Assembly (NCBI RefSeq): GCF_938041645.1
Contig: NZ_CALIST010000022.1
Coordinates: forward strand, 1-64,000
Reading direction: 5' to 3'
Length of the DNA: 64,000 nt
Source: an uncultured Campylobacter sp.
GTDB taxonomy: Bacteria > Campylobacterota > Campylobacteria > Campylobacterales > Campylobacteraceae
Numbering within the stretch: the first letter of the stretch is position 1; every line of letters starts with the position of its first letter. Below the pieces are notes generated by a model, which was not told the DNA's origin, did no database searches, and worked only from the letters and a program-made list of their open reading frames with translations. The translations under genes were made by a program, and so were the position numbers. Below, piece by piece: positions 34,040-43,028 of this stretch.

Positions 34040-34873
34040 ATGAGATTTCAAGCAAATTTAATATCGCTTAAGAGCGAGAACACGGGCGATGATCTTGTAG
34101 AGTTGCTACTAGCGGTTCCGGGTGAATGGAAAGGGCATTATAGCGGAGTATTTCGTATCGATAGCGCAGATTTAGAAAAGATGAAGCTTAATTTTGATGC
34201 TCGCAAGATAGATCTCGTAATTGACTACGAGCATCAAACCCTTATGGGTTGTGAAGCGCCTGCGGCGGGCTGGATCAAAGAGATGCATATAAGAGACGGC
34301 AAGCTTTATGGAATGGCGAGTTGGACCGCAAAAGCGAAAGAATACATCAAAAACGGCGAATACAGATATCTAAGCCCGGTATTCAATTTTGAAGCGGTCG
34401 ACAAAAAGACGGGAGCGTGGATAGGCTGCGAGATCGAAAGCGTCGCGTTAACAAATACGCCGTTTCTTGATGAGCTTGAAGAGATAAGAGCAAATAAAAA
34501 TTTTATGGCAAAGGAGAAAAATATGCCTGAAAACGAAAAAAATGGTGCGGATGTCGCTGCGCTAAAAGCGCAATACGACGCGCAAATCACTGCTTTAAAA
34601 GCGGAGCTTGAGACAAGCAGGAGCGAGGTTGCAGCGCTAAGCGAGCAGCTTGCGGAGAGTGCGGTAGAGGGTGCCATCATTGCAAATAAGCTTCCCGAGG
34701 GACAAAAGCAGTGGGCGCTAAGCTATGCAAAGACCGATTTAAACGGCTTTAAAGAGTTTTTAAAGGGCGTTACGCCGCCTCAAAAAACAGACTTGCCGAA
34801 GAACGATCTGTTTGCCAATAAAAACCAACCCCAAAACGACATCGACGTCGTAAAATTTGCATTAGGAGAATGA
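34040..34873 (+). CDS. Mu gpI-like prohead protease with C-terminal scaffold
   Basis: The 277-residue protein has the Mu I protease domain (IDYEHQTLMGCEAPAAGWIK, YRYLSPVFNF, LTNTPFLDEL) in residues 1-150 and a coiled-coil, Ala/Glu-rich scaffold part after about residue 160. A strong internal start exists at 34523 (AAGGAGAAAAAT before ATGCCTGAAAAC), so a separate scaffold (Z-like) product of about 116 residues may also be made, as in Mu. Confidence 0.9.
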   Translation: MRFQANLISLKSENTGDDLVELLLAVPGEWKGHYSGVFRIDSADLEKMKLNFDARKIDLVIDYEHQTLMGCEAPAAGWIKEMHIRDGKLYGMASWTAKAKEYIKNGEYRYLSPVFNFEAVDKKTGAWIGCEIESVALTNTPFLDELEEIRANKNFMAKEKNMPENEKNGADVAALKAQYDAQITALKAELETSRSEVAALSEQLAESAVEGAIIANKLPEGQKQWALSYAKTDLNGFKEFLKGVTPPQKTDLPKNDLFANKNQPQNDIDVVKFALGE

Positions 34874-34874
34874 A

Positions 34875-35201
34875 ATGCCAAACGAAGGAAAGAAACCAAA
34901 TACCATCGGAGACATAGTCGTAAACAAAATACTCGGCGTCAACGCGAAAGTGGAGACCACCAAAGCTTTGGAGTGCGGAGCCGTACTATTTAGCATTAAT
35001 GGCGGCGAAAGCTTCGCTGCGGTAACAAGCGACAACCAAACCGCTACTATCGCAAATGCCGCTGCGGTATTCGGCGTGCTCTGCGATGGCGTAGAAGCTA
35101 CCGGGAATGCCGACGTGCTGGTACTCGGCGAAGTTAAGCTTGCGGATGTAGCCGCAGAGCTAAAAACCGCGCTATTTAAGCAAAAAATAGTAGTGAGATA
35201 A
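34875..35201 (+). CDS. Capsid decoration-like protein
   Basis: The 108-residue product (MPNEGKKPNTIGDIVVNKI..., GGESFAAVTSDNQ, VFGVLCDGVEATGNADVLVL, EVKLADV) has the beta-rich pattern of head decoration proteins (D-like), which stabilise the shell. It lies between the protease/scaffold and capsid genes, in the usual position. Confidence 0.78.
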   Translation: MPNEGKKPNTIGDIVVNKILGVNAKVETTKALECGAVLFSINGGESFAAVTSDNQTATIANAAAVFGVLCDGVEATGNADVLVLGEVKLADVAAELKTALFKQKIVVR

Positions 35202-35213
35202 GGAGAGAAGACA

Positions 35214-36185
35214 ATGGACGAACTTTTAAAATACTTCACAGTTGATGTGATGACTGAGATCGTCAATCAGGTCAAAGCGGACCAAAGCTTTATTATGGAC
35301 ACATTTTTTAAAACATGGACGCCGACGCTTTCAAATTCGCACAATATCATCATCGAAAAAGGTGCGGGCGTAATCCTTGAGAGCGTCAGCGAAAACGGCG
35401 AGCATTTGGTGACGAAAAACCCGGATCAAACGATAGTATCCGTGCCGCTTCCTCGCTTTCCGCAATACGATACGCTTCCGGCAAGCGAGATGAATTTGCT
35501 GAAAACGCTCAATACCCAAAAAGAGCAATTGAAGTCCCTTTCGGCGGCTATCGGTAAAAAGCTTGCGAAGCAAAAAAGCAACGTTACCAATACGCTTGAG
35601 TATATGGCGGCAGGAGCCATATTCGGCAAGGTAATGGACGGCAAAGGTAACGTGCTTCTTTCTTTGACCGCAAACCGCAAAAAGATCACGATCGGAAGCA
35701 CTACGAAGCTAATGACGCTGCTCAACGACATAGAGGCCGCTCAAGTCGACGTATTGGGGGCCGCGAAGCCGTATATAGCATTGGTAACCAGAGAGCTTTA
35801 TGCGGAACTGCTTGCCCTTGTAGAAAAAGAGGAGCTTCTCAAGTCAAATTCGGCAAAAATTACCGATAAAAACAACGTATTGACACTTGAGCTTTTCGGC
35901 AAAACCTTTATGCCTTACGATGCGACCTATGACAATACCAAGGGCAAGCCTACGCGTTATATGAGCGGCAAAAAAGGGGTAGTCGTACCGCTTGACGACA
36001 ATATGTTCGAAGTGATTTATACGAGGGCTAATCATACCGCGGCTATCGGCAAGGCTCCGACCAAATTCTTTGCGGCGGCTCCGGAGGTGCTCGACAAAGG
36101 TTCAGGCTGGGGCATCGTGAGCGAGAGCAGGCCGATTCCAGTTTGTAATAGGCTTGATGCGATCGTTGAGCTTGAATTTGCATAA
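35214..36185 (+). CDS. Major capsid protein (gpE-type)
   Basis: The 323-residue protein resembles the major capsid protein E family: MDELLKYFTVDVMTEIVNQV, MDTFFKTWTPTLSNSHNIII, FPQYDTLPASEMN, and a C-terminal GSGWGIVSESRPIPVCNRLD. The strong AAGGAGAGAAG upstream suits high expression. A hairpin terminator follows at 36193. Confidence 0.92.
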   Translation: MDELLKYFTVDVMTEIVNQVKADQSFIMDTFFKTWTPTLSNSHNIIIEKGAGVILESVSENGEHLVTKNPDQTIVSVPLPRFPQYDTLPASEMNLLKTLNTQKEQLKSLSAAIGKKLAKQKSNVTNTLEYMAAGAIFGKVMDGKGNVLLSLTANRKKITIGSTTKLMTLLNDIEAAQVDVLGAAKPYIALVTRELYAELLALVEKEELLKSNSAKITDKNNVLTLELFGKTFMPYDATYDNTKGKPTRYMSGKKGVVVPLDDNMFEVIYTRANHTAAIGKAPTKFFAAAPEVLDKGSGWGIVSESRPIPVCNRLDAIVELEFA

Positions 36186-36192
36186 AAATCAA

Positions 36193-36219
36193 TTTAAAAG
36201 GGCTCTAAGCCCTTTTAAA
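36193..36219 (+). terminator. Hairpin terminator or attenuator after the capsid gene
   Basis: A perfect 12-bp stem (TTTAAAAGGGCT / AGCCCTTTTAAA) with a three-base loop lies eight bases after the capsid stop. The following 36240-36300 is an AT-rich run of TTTTAA-containing units. Similar TTTAAAGGGCT palindromes recur at 45841, 46379 and, in part, 49942. Confidence 0.65.
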
Positions 36220-36315
36220 TTAAAAACGACCGAACACACGTAAAAAATGTTTTAAACGTTTTAACATGCTTTTAATGCGCGTTAAAAGGCTTAAAAGATT
36301 TAAGGATAAAGCCCA

Positions 36316-36711
36316 ATGATAACAAACGATGATCTACTTGAAGAAGTTTCGCACAAAGAGCTGCTGGAGCTTAGCGATTTTGAGGGAAGCGGCAGCATAA
36401 ATCAAAGCATCATAGACGATAGCCTAAACGATGCGCTAGCATTCATCGCATCGTTTATAAGGATCCCGGCCAATCCCACCAAGCTTCTAAAAGATATCTG
36501 CGTCGATCTCACGATAATCGAGTTAAAAAAGCGCAACAACTTTCCGAAAGACACTCTAGCCGAGCAGATCGAAAAGATCGAGGGGCTGCTTTTGAAAATG
36601 GCTGCGGGTAAAATTCCGACCGATGAGAAGAAAGATGATACGCCGAGGCTTGCTTCAAGGGCATTCAGACACTACGAAAAACGAATGGATCTAAAGGACC
36701 TAAATGGCTGA
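36316..36711 (+). CDS. Mu gp36-like protein (DUF1320)
   Basis: The 131-residue product (MITNDDLLEEVSHKELLELS, INQSIIDDSLNDALAFIASF, DLTIIELKKRNNFP) matches gp36-type head-tail connector proteins. It overlaps the next gene by 8 bp. Confidence 0.85.
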   Translation: MITNDDLLEEVSHKELLELSDFEGSGSINQSIIDDSLNDALAFIASFIRIPANPTKLLKDICVDLTIIELKKRNNFPKDTLAEQIEKIEGLLLKMAAGKIPTDEKKDDTPRLASRAFRHYEKRMDLKDLNG

Positions 36712-37186
36712 GAAACCAAATATCAAAGATTTAGCACGAGAGTTATATCTGAAGGGCTTTAGCGTTGAGCGAATAGCTGAAATTTTAAATAAAAACGTAA
36801 AGACGATTAAGAACTACAAAGCCGGCAGTAATTGGGATGAGCTCAAAACCGCGAGCTATCTGAACCGCGGCGGCGAAGAGAAACAAAATATCTATCAAAA
36901 TTTCATCGAAGAGATGCGCCTGGCGGTCAAAGATATCAGAGAGAGCGAACTGCCCGCGGGCAAAAAGGCCGAGGCGCTTTCAAAAATAGGCGACAGTTTC
37001 GTCAAGATGACCAAAGTAGCAAGCTACGAAAATCCGGCGGCATACCGCCTAAGCATCGCTAAAAAGGTCATTATGCTAGTAGTAGATAAATTTAAAGACG
37101 ACGAGAACAAAGAGTGTATCAAAAAACTCGTCGAGCTCATCGAGAGCGAGAAATTTGTCAAAGCCATAGAAGAGCTTGACGTTTAG
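36704..37186 (+). CDS. Small terminase-like protein (gp27/DUF1804-type)
   Basis: The 160-residue protein has an N-terminal helix-turn-helix (ARELYLKGFSVERIAEILNK, NVKTIKNYK) and a helical body (RLAVKDIRESELPAGKKAEA, LSKIGDSFVKM). This is typical of the small terminase that recognises packaging sites and sits just before the large subunit. Confidence 0.85.
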   Translation: MAEKPNIKDLARELYLKGFSVERIAEILNKNVKTIKNYKAGSNWDELKTASYLNRGGEEKQNIYQNFIEEMRLAVKDIRESELPAGKKAEALSKIGDSFVKMTKVASYENPAAYRLSIAKKVIMLVVDKFKDDENKECIKKLVELIESEKFVKAIEELDV

Positions 37187-37194
37187 GATGATGT

Positions 37195-38838
37195 ATGCTT
37201 TTTTCAAGAGATGAGCTAGATAGCTTTTTGGAAGACAGCAGAGAAGCGCACAAACAAGCCGGCGCCGTAGAACCCGAGCTTGGCAAGCTGACGCGCAAAG
37301 ACTTCTACGACTGGCTGGAGGAGCTTAGCGGCGAGCTAAAAGAGCAGATTCATCTAAATAGCCCACTATCCCCCAAAGATAGAGCCGCTAGACTAAAGCG
37401 CGCCGAGCACGATTTTCTATATTTCGCAAAAACCTATTTTCCGCACTATTTTAGCATCGATAGCTCTTGTGCGCTTCACGAGGATCTAGCACAAATTTTT
37501 GAAGCTATGACGCAAAACGCAAGCGGCGACAAATATGTTCGAGCCGCGCCGCGCGGGCATGCAAAAACCACGTATTGCTCGCAGCTCTTTCCGCTTTGGT
37601 GCATTTGCTTTGCCAAAAAGCGCTTTATAGTCGAAATTTCAGATGCCGTGGAATTAGTGGAGGGCTGCCTTGAAGCGATCAAGGCAGAGCTTGAGGACAA
37701 TGCCAATCTAAAAATGGATTTCCCGCATGTCTGCGGCGCAAGCAAGAATTGGAAGATAGGCGAGTTTATATCCAAAAACGGTGTGAAGCTTAAAGCATTC
37801 GGCTCCGGAAAGAGGCTACGCGGCGTGAAATTCGGCGTGTACCGCCCCGACCTAGTCGTCCTTGATGATTTGGAAAACGACACCAACGTGCGCAGCAAAG
37901 ATCAGCGCGATAAGCTCGAGGAGTGGCTCGATGAGGCGGTGCTAAATTTAGGCAGCGTAGACGGAAGCTTAGATGTACTTTACATCGGTACCATCTTGCA
38001 TGCAGATAGCGTGCTGGCGCGAAAGTTAAAGCTTAAATTCTGGAACGCCAAAAAATATCAGTCCGTGATAAATTTCCCAAGGCGAATGGATCTATGGGAG
38101 CAATGGAGCGAGCTGTATCGCAATATCTCAAAGGACTCCAGCGACGAGTTTTATATGCGGCATAAAAAACAAATGGATGAGGGCTCACTGGTGCTCTGGC
38201 CCGATGCGCTACCGATTTTAAAGCTTATGCAAAAGCGCGCTGAGAACCTAAAATCATTCAACAAAGAGCAGCAAAACGATCCGCGAAACGAAGCTCAAAT
38301 ATTCACAAAAGAGGCTATGCATTTTTATCGCGAGCTTCCGAGATGCGATTATTTCGTTATGTATATTGATCCTGCGGGCGAAAAGAAAAAGAGCGACTAT
38401 ACGGCTATTACGGTGCTGGGCGTCAGCAAGATAGAAGCTAAAATTTACGTAGCCGAAAGCATTGTAGAGGTCATGAAGAGCAAGAAAACGATCAAAGAGA
38501 TCCTTCGCCTAAACGGGATATATCGTCCAAGAATGTGCGCGATCGAAAGCAACGGCGGGCAGGAGTTTTTTAGGCAATGGATCAGAGAGAAGGCCTTTGA
38601 GGTGGGTGCGAAGCTGTCGCTAAAGGGAGTGAATAATACGGCCGCTAAGGGGCAGAGGATAGAGGAACTCGAGGTGCCGATCGATGACGGAGAGATAGTA
38701 TTCCATCAAAGCCAAAGCTTGCTTATAGAGCAGCTTTGCGAATACCCGGAAGGCAAGCACGACGACGCACCCGACTCTTTGGCGGGAGCATACGAGCTTA
38801 CAAAACTCAAAAGAAAGATAAAAAGGCGCAGTAGATGA
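37195..38838 (+). CDS. Large terminase subunit (Mu gp28-like)
   Basis: The 547-residue packaging motor has a Walker A-like motif (AAPRGHAKTT, about residues 117-126), Walker B (PDLVVLDDLEND, about 218-229), and the C-terminal RNase H-like nuclease (YFVMYIDPAGEKKKSDYTAI, about 380-400, IESNGGQEFF, and DDAPDSLAGA). It packages DNA with host flanks in Mu-like phages. Overlaps the portal start by 4 bp. Confidence 0.94.
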   Translation: MLFSRDELDSFLEDSREAHKQAGAVEPELGKLTRKDFYDWLEELSGELKEQIHLNSPLSPKDRAARLKRAEHDFLYFAKTYFPHYFSIDSSCALHEDLAQIFEAMTQNASGDKYVRAAPRGHAKTTYCSQLFPLWCICFAKKRFIVEISDAVELVEGCLEAIKAELEDNANLKMDFPHVCGASKNWKIGEFISKNGVKLKAFGSGKRLRGVKFGVYRPDLVVLDDLENDTNVRSKDQRDKLEEWLDEAVLNLGSVDGSLDVLYIGTILHADSVLARKLKLKFWNAKKYQSVINFPRRMDLWEQWSELYRNISKDSSDEFYMRHKKQMDEGSLVLWPDALPILKLMQKRAENLKSFNKEQQNDPRNEAQIFTKEAMHFYRELPRCDYFVMYIDPAGEKKKSDYTAITVLGVSKIEAKIYVAESIVEVMKSKKTIKEILRLNGIYRPRMCAIESNGGQEFFRQWIREKAFEVGAKLSLKGVNNTAAKGQRIEELEVPIDDGEIVFHQSQSLLIEQLCEYPEGKHDDAPDSLAGAYELTKLKRKIKRRSR

Positions 38839-40187
38839 TATTTGAGAAACTTTTTAAGAATAAAACCGAGCAACCGCAGCGTAAAAAAACGGCAGTTGTG
38901 GCCCAAAACAGCACGCTGATCGATCTGATAATCAACACCGGCGTTTCCAGCATAAGCGATAGCGATATGGATATGATCCTAACAGATCTTACGGTTACGC
39001 AGTGCGACGTCAGTCGTAAATCCGTCACCGAGAAAAAAGAGATCCAAATCATTTGCGATGATGAGGAGATTGCCAAAAATTTCAAAACCATTTTTAACCC
39101 GGATATCGTTAGCCAAATTTTAGAGACCTATCTTTACGGGCTCAATGTTTTTGAGGTCAACTACAAAGAAAAGGACGGATTAATTTACCCACGTCTCGTG
39201 CAGAGGGATTTTCGGCAGTTTAAATTTAACGATGCGGGTGAGTTTGTATTCGTAGCCAGCGGAAGCGAACAAGAGATCCCGCCGTTTAAAGTCGTTTATG
39301 CTCTAAATCGCGCAAATTTTAGAAAAACTTACGGTGATGGGCTTATTAAAAAGCTCTATTTCCCCGTTAAGATGAAAAATGCGAGCTTAAAATTTTGGTT
39401 TAGGTTTTTGGAGCGTTTCGGCTCACCATGGGCGGTTGCAAAAACAAGCTTCGATCCGGACGAGCTGGCAAACGAAGTACAGGCTATGCTTAGCGGCGAC
39501 AGCGCAGTCATCGATACCGAGGAAGAATTGACGCTTATTCAGCCAAGTACGAATGTAGATTTTACGAGGCTTCCGACGTACCTAGACAATCAAATCAGCA
39601 AGGCGATTTTAGGGGCAAATTTGACGAGCGACATCAAAGAGGGTAGCTACGCCGCCGCTAAAACGCACAACGAAATCAGAGAGGATCTAGCCGCAAATGA
39701 CGGCAAAATTTTAGAGTTCGTGATGAATAAGACGATCGACTTTTTTAAGGAGATCAATAACTATAAAGGCGAAATCGAAGCGAAAATTTACGACGAGGAC
39801 GCCCCGAATGCGGAGCGCGCAAGCAGAGATAAGACGCTATTTGATATGGGCTTTGTGCCGACCGCAAAATACATCAGCAAAATTTATAATATAGAGCTGG
39901 ACGAAAAGGCTATTAAAGAGCGTTTAAGCAGTGATTTAAAGGTGAATAAACGGGTTTTAAAGAACGCAAATAAGCCGATAGATCGCTTCGAAAAGGCTAC
40001 TAGCGAATTAAAAATCGATGACGGCGAGATAGAGGCTGCATTAAACGAATTGATCGCGCAAAGCGAAACCTACGAGCAGGCGTTTGATAGGCTTTATGAG
40101 CTTTACGATCTGCCTTTTGATGAGCTTGAAAAATATATGTTTCGAGCTATTGCAAACGCAGAAATGATCGGATATGCGGATGAATAG
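38835..40187 (+). CDS. Portal protein (Mu gp29-like, DUF935)
   Basis: The 450-residue product has the DUF935 portal pattern (ILETYLYGLNVFEVNYKEKD, KNASLKFWFRFLERFGSPWA, ILGANLTSDIKEGSYAAAKT, HNEIREDL). It forms the DNA entry ring. The start overlaps the terminase stop (ATGA) and the end overlaps gpF by 14 bp. Confidence 0.92.
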   Translation: MIFEKLFKNKTEQPQRKKTAVVAQNSTLIDLIINTGVSSISDSDMDMILTDLTVTQCDVSRKSVTEKKEIQIICDDEEIAKNFKTIFNPDIVSQILETYLYGLNVFEVNYKEKDGLIYPRLVQRDFRQFKFNDAGEFVFVASGSEQEIPPFKVVYALNRANFRKTYGDGLIKKLYFPVKMKNASLKFWFRFLERFGSPWAVAKTSFDPDELANEVQAMLSGDSAVIDTEEELTLIQPSTNVDFTRLPTYLDNQISKAILGANLTSDIKEGSYAAAKTHNEIREDLAANDGKILEFVMNKTIDFFKEINNYKGEIEAKIYDEDAPNAERASRDKTLFDMGFVPTAKYISKIYNIELDEKAIKERLSSDLKVNKRVLKNANKPIDRFEKATSELKIDDGEIEAALNELIAQSETYEQAFDRLYELYDLPFDELEKYMFRAIANAEMIGYADE

Positions 40188-41439
40188 CGGCTTTAGCTTT
40201 CAAAAAGAGCCTACGGCGGTATATGAGTATCTGCAAGGCAAAAACGCTGAGATCCATTTTGATTATGATGAGATCATGCACGATGCGCATAAAAAAACGT
40301 TTACGATCGCAAAGATGACCGATTTAGATCTTCTAAAAGATATGCAAAACTCGCTCGCTCAAGCTTTTAAAAATGGAATCTCGTTTGAGGAGTGGAAGCA
40401 AAGCGTAAAGCCTATACTAGCCAAAAAGGGCTGGCTCGGTAGGATCAAGGTCAAAGATCCTAAAAGCGGCGAGGAAAAAGAAATTTATGTGGGCAACCGC
40501 AGACTAAAAACTATCTACGATACTAATATGAGGACCGCATACGCAAAAGCCCGCTATGAAAGCCAAATGAAAAGCTCGGGGGAGTATTTTCGCTACACGG
40601 CGGTTCTTGATAGCAAAACAAGGCCTGCGCACCGAAAGCTGCACGGTACCACGCTTCCAAAAAATGATAAATTTTGGGATACGAACTACCCGCCAAACGG
40701 CTGGAATTGTCGCTGCAAAGTGCAAGTCCTTACGGAAGCCGAAGTACGAGCGCGCGGCATTACGCCGCTTGCAGACGGCTCGTTTTTGCCAAGCGTAGCG
40801 CAGGATGATTTTGCTTACAACCCAGGCAAAATGGATCATTTGGATGAAATTTTTATCGAAAAGAAACAAGAGGCGCTAGGCGCCGTTACTGCGGAGACTG
40901 CGCGACAAAAGTTAAAAGAGCGTTTAGCGGGCTTTGGACACGAAAGAGATCTGCATGTATGGAGAAGCGGGCTTGAGGATGCGATAGATGAGATCATCGT
41001 AAAAGACAATCCAAAAACGCCGATCAATATGGTGCAGGTGGGCTTTTTGAATGCTTTTTTAGCAAAGAAAGCAAGCGAAATTTTAGGCGCAGATGTGCAA
41101 AGCGGCGGCATAATCATCACAAAAAAGCATCTGTCCCACGCAGCCCCGAAGCGTAAAGAGGGCTACGATCATGCCCTTAGGATAGAGGAGATGCGCGAGA
41201 TAGTTTCGGTGCTGGATAACGAAAACAACGCTTATACGGATCTACGCAAAAAGCACAAAAATATTCTGTTTATTTTTGAGGACAAAAAAGACGGCTCAAA
41301 GATAAATTTAATCCCCATCGAAATAAGTAAAATAATTAAGAAATTCAAGCAAAGCAACTACGTAATAACGCTTGATAAAAATGATAAAAAAACGATTGAG
41401 GATCTAATTGAAAAGGGTGAAATCAAAAAGATAAAGTAG
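40174..41439 (+). CDS. Minor head protein gpF-like, with a C-terminal nuclease-like domain
   Basis: The first 250 residues are the Mu F/SPP1 gp7 morphogenesis domain (RTAYAKARYESQMKSSGEYF, DSKTRPAHRKLHG, YPPNGWNCRCKVQVLTEAEV). The last 150 residues form a separate domain (IIITKKHLSHAAPKRKEGYD, RIEEMREIVSVLDNENNAYT, NILFIFEDKKDG, YVITLDKND) that resembles the PBECR class of phage-borne barnase/EndoU/colicin-like nucleases. Such fusions may be injected with the DNA. The domain call is from memory of the family pattern. The stop codon lies within a tRNA-like sequence. Confidence 0.85.
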   Translation: MRMNSGFSFQKEPTAVYEYLQGKNAEIHFDYDEIMHDAHKKTFTIAKMTDLDLLKDMQNSLAQAFKNGISFEEWKQSVKPILAKKGWLGRIKVKDPKSGEEKEIYVGNRRLKTIYDTNMRTAYAKARYESQMKSSGEYFRYTAVLDSKTRPAHRKLHGTTLPKNDKFWDTNYPPNGWNCRCKVQVLTEAEVRARGITPLADGSFLPSVAQDDFAYNPGKMDHLDEIFIEKKQEALGAVTAETARQKLKERLAGFGHERDLHVWRSGLEDAIDEIIVKDNPKTPINMVQVGFLNAFLAKKASEILGADVQSGGIIITKKHLSHAAPKRKEGYDHALRIEEMREIVSVLDNENNAYTDLRKKHKNILFIFEDKKDGSKINLIPIEISKIIKKFKQSNYVITLDKNDKKTIEDLIEKGEIKKIK

Positions 41440-41519
41440 CTCGGCGGGAGTCGAACCCGCGATAACCGCTATGCCAACGCATAACGTCCGTCTACGCACA
41501 CTGACGCCATCGAGGCTAC
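41436..41519 (-). tRNA. tRNA-like element, degenerate
   Basis: On the minus strand a canonical T arm (GCGGGTTCGACTCCCGC) is followed directly by CGAGCTAC, which pairs with the 5' end (GTAGCCTCG) in an 8-bp stem with one bulged C. The D-arm position has CGTC/GACG with a 10-base loop. The anticodon-arm position holds an 8-bp hairpin (CGTTATGC/GCATAGCG) with only a four-base loop, so no proper anticodon is offered. It may be a decayed tRNA or a tRNA mimic; it overlaps the gpF stop codon. Confidence 0.35.
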
Positions 41520-41558
41520 TTTTACGGGTATTATAATAAATTTTAAAGGCAAAGTCAA

Positions 41559-42038
41559 ATGATAGAGATTACGGGCTTAGAGGCGGTGCAAAGGAAGTTA
41601 AAGGGATTGTCCGAATTGGGGCACAATACCGAGCCTTTGATGCACACGATCGGCAATATCATCGCAAATTCTATCGAGGATAGCTTCGAGGATGAAAAAA
41701 GTCCGTTCGGGCAAAAATGGGCTGCACTTAAACCGAGTACCGTCGCGCAAAAGAAGCGAAAAGGCAAGTCCGATAAAATTCTACGTCGTGACGGATATTT
41801 GGCGGATAAATGGGTAGTGGACGCAACTAGCAAAAGAGTGATCGTATCAAACAACTCAAAGCACAAAGGTTTTGCTTATGGGCTGGTGCATCAATTCGGC
41901 ACCCATAAAGCGGGGCGCAGCAAAAACATTTTTATACCGGCTCGCCCGTTTTTGCCCGTCAGTAAGGGCGGCAAGCTTCAAAGCGATATACAAAAAATCA
42001 TCAAAACGCAGATGATAAATTTCATCAAAAAAATTTAA
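41559..42038 (+). CDS. Virion morphogenesis protein (Mu gpG-like)
   Basis: The 159-residue protein (MIEITGLEAVQRKLKGLSEL, FEDEKSPFGQKWAALKPSTV, FAYGLVHQFGTHKAGR, IPARPFLPVS) matches the Mu G/P2 S tail completion family. It is the last gene of the rightward head operon. Confidence 0.92.
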   Translation: MIEITGLEAVQRKLKGLSELGHNTEPLMHTIGNIIANSIEDSFEDEKSPFGQKWAALKPSTVAQKKRKGKSDKILRRDGYLADKWVVDATSKRVIVSNNSKHKGFAYGLVHQFGTHKAGRSKNIFIPARPFLPVSKGGKLQSDIQKIIKTQMINFIKKI

Positions 42039-42065
42039 CGGAGAGTACGAAACAAGGAGTTAGGC

Positions 42066-42704
42066 CTATTTTAAGGGAATATAATCAAGCTCACAAATTT
42101 GTATAAAAGGCTCTATCAGATCCACTTTCAATCCGAGCTTACCAAAATTTTCTGCAAAAAATTCGCTTTCAAGTATCTCGTCGGTATTTAAATTTGAACT
42201 ATCTGTAGTGATGGTGTATCCTTTTGCGGCTACCTCGGTATCCGTTAAAACCTGAACTTGGCATCTGCATTTTAACCCGTTCGGCGGATAAAATCTATCC
42301 CAAAATGGATCCATTTTAGGTAAAATAATGTTATGGATACTTGCATGCGCTTGATTTGTTAAATTATCTATAACGGCTACGTATCGAAAATATTTTCCGA
42401 GACTTTTCATTTGGCTATCATAGCGTCTTTTCGCATAATATAATCTATTGGCGAAATTAAATAATATTTCTAGTCCGTCTTGAAAAATAAGTTTTTGTTT
42501 GGATTTCCCATTCTTTTGCATTATTTTTATATCTTTTACGAAACCAAGAAACGAAAGTAGAGCAATCTCCTTCTTTATCCACTCGTCAAAACCGATATCA
42601 TCATCTATTGCATACATAAAGGATTGAGCAAGAGTGCTCGCTTTTCTCTGTTTCGCATCAAATTTACTTTTTAATTTATTTTCCTCGTATTTGTCCACGG
42701 GCAA
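42066..42704 (-). CDS. Stand-alone gpF-like morphogenesis domain protein in opposite orientation
   Basis: The 212-residue product shares the gpF core with the 40174 protein (RYDSQMKSLGKYFRYVAVID, QAHASIHNIILPK, FYPPNGLKCRCQVQVLTDTE versus RYESQMKSSGEYFRY..., YPPNGWNCRCKVQVLTEAEV). However, it is shorter, more AT-rich and coded on the opposite strand at the end of the head operon. It may be a cargo gene, a decoy that interferes with capsid assembly of other phages, or a relic of recombination. Function unknown. Confidence 0.7.
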   Translation of the reverse strand: MPVDKYEENKLKSKFDAKQRKASTLAQSFMYAIDDDIGFDEWIKKEIALLSFLGFVKDIKIMQKNGKSKQKLIFQDGLEILFNFANRLYYAKRRYDSQMKSLGKYFRYVAVIDNLTNQAHASIHNIILPKMDPFWDRFYPPNGLKCRCQVQVLTDTEVAAKGYTITTDSSNLNTDEILESEFFAENFGKLGLKVDLIEPFIQICELDYIPLK

Positions 42705-42749
42705 TCCTTAAATTTTTCCCGTAGATTATATACTGTTTGAAGTTCGGCG

Positions 42750-43028
42750 TCAAATTTCGCGTATTGCTGCTTCTCTTATTATGCTACAGACACCATTGTA
42801 GCTTAGCCCATATTTAGCGGCGATCTCTCGGATTATTACGGCGCTTTGCTTTCCTGCGGCCACTCCCTCTTCATACTCCTTGATGATGTCGCGATTACGG
42901 AATGTGCTTTTATAGCTTGGAACGTAAATATTGGCTCCGCCGTATTCTTTGAGCACGTCGGCCATACTTTCGCTCTCTTTGACGCAATTATAAAATTCAA
43001 CGAATAGATCGAAATTATTTATTATCAA
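42750..43028 (-). CDS. Mor/C-family transcription activator
   Basis: The 92-residue protein has the Mor signature: EYGGANIYVPSYKSTFRNRD in the dimerisation part, followed by a C-terminal helix-turn-helix (VIIREIAAKYGLSYNGVCSI). Mor and C activate the middle and late promoters of Mu. It ends the leftward early operon and overlaps gemA by 14 bp. The 13-bp repeat array at 33431 is a plausible target. Confidence 0.88.
   Translation of the reverse strand: MIINNFDLFVEFYNCVKESESMADVLKEYGGANIYVPSYKSTFRNRDIIKEYEEGVAAGKQSAVIIREIAAKYGLSYNGVCSIIREAAIREI

Noticed and set aside
41436..41519. Functional tRNA-Ser or tRNA-Leu
   Set aside because: The anticodon arm cannot form a seven-base loop and the acceptor has a bulge; kept only as tRNA-like.
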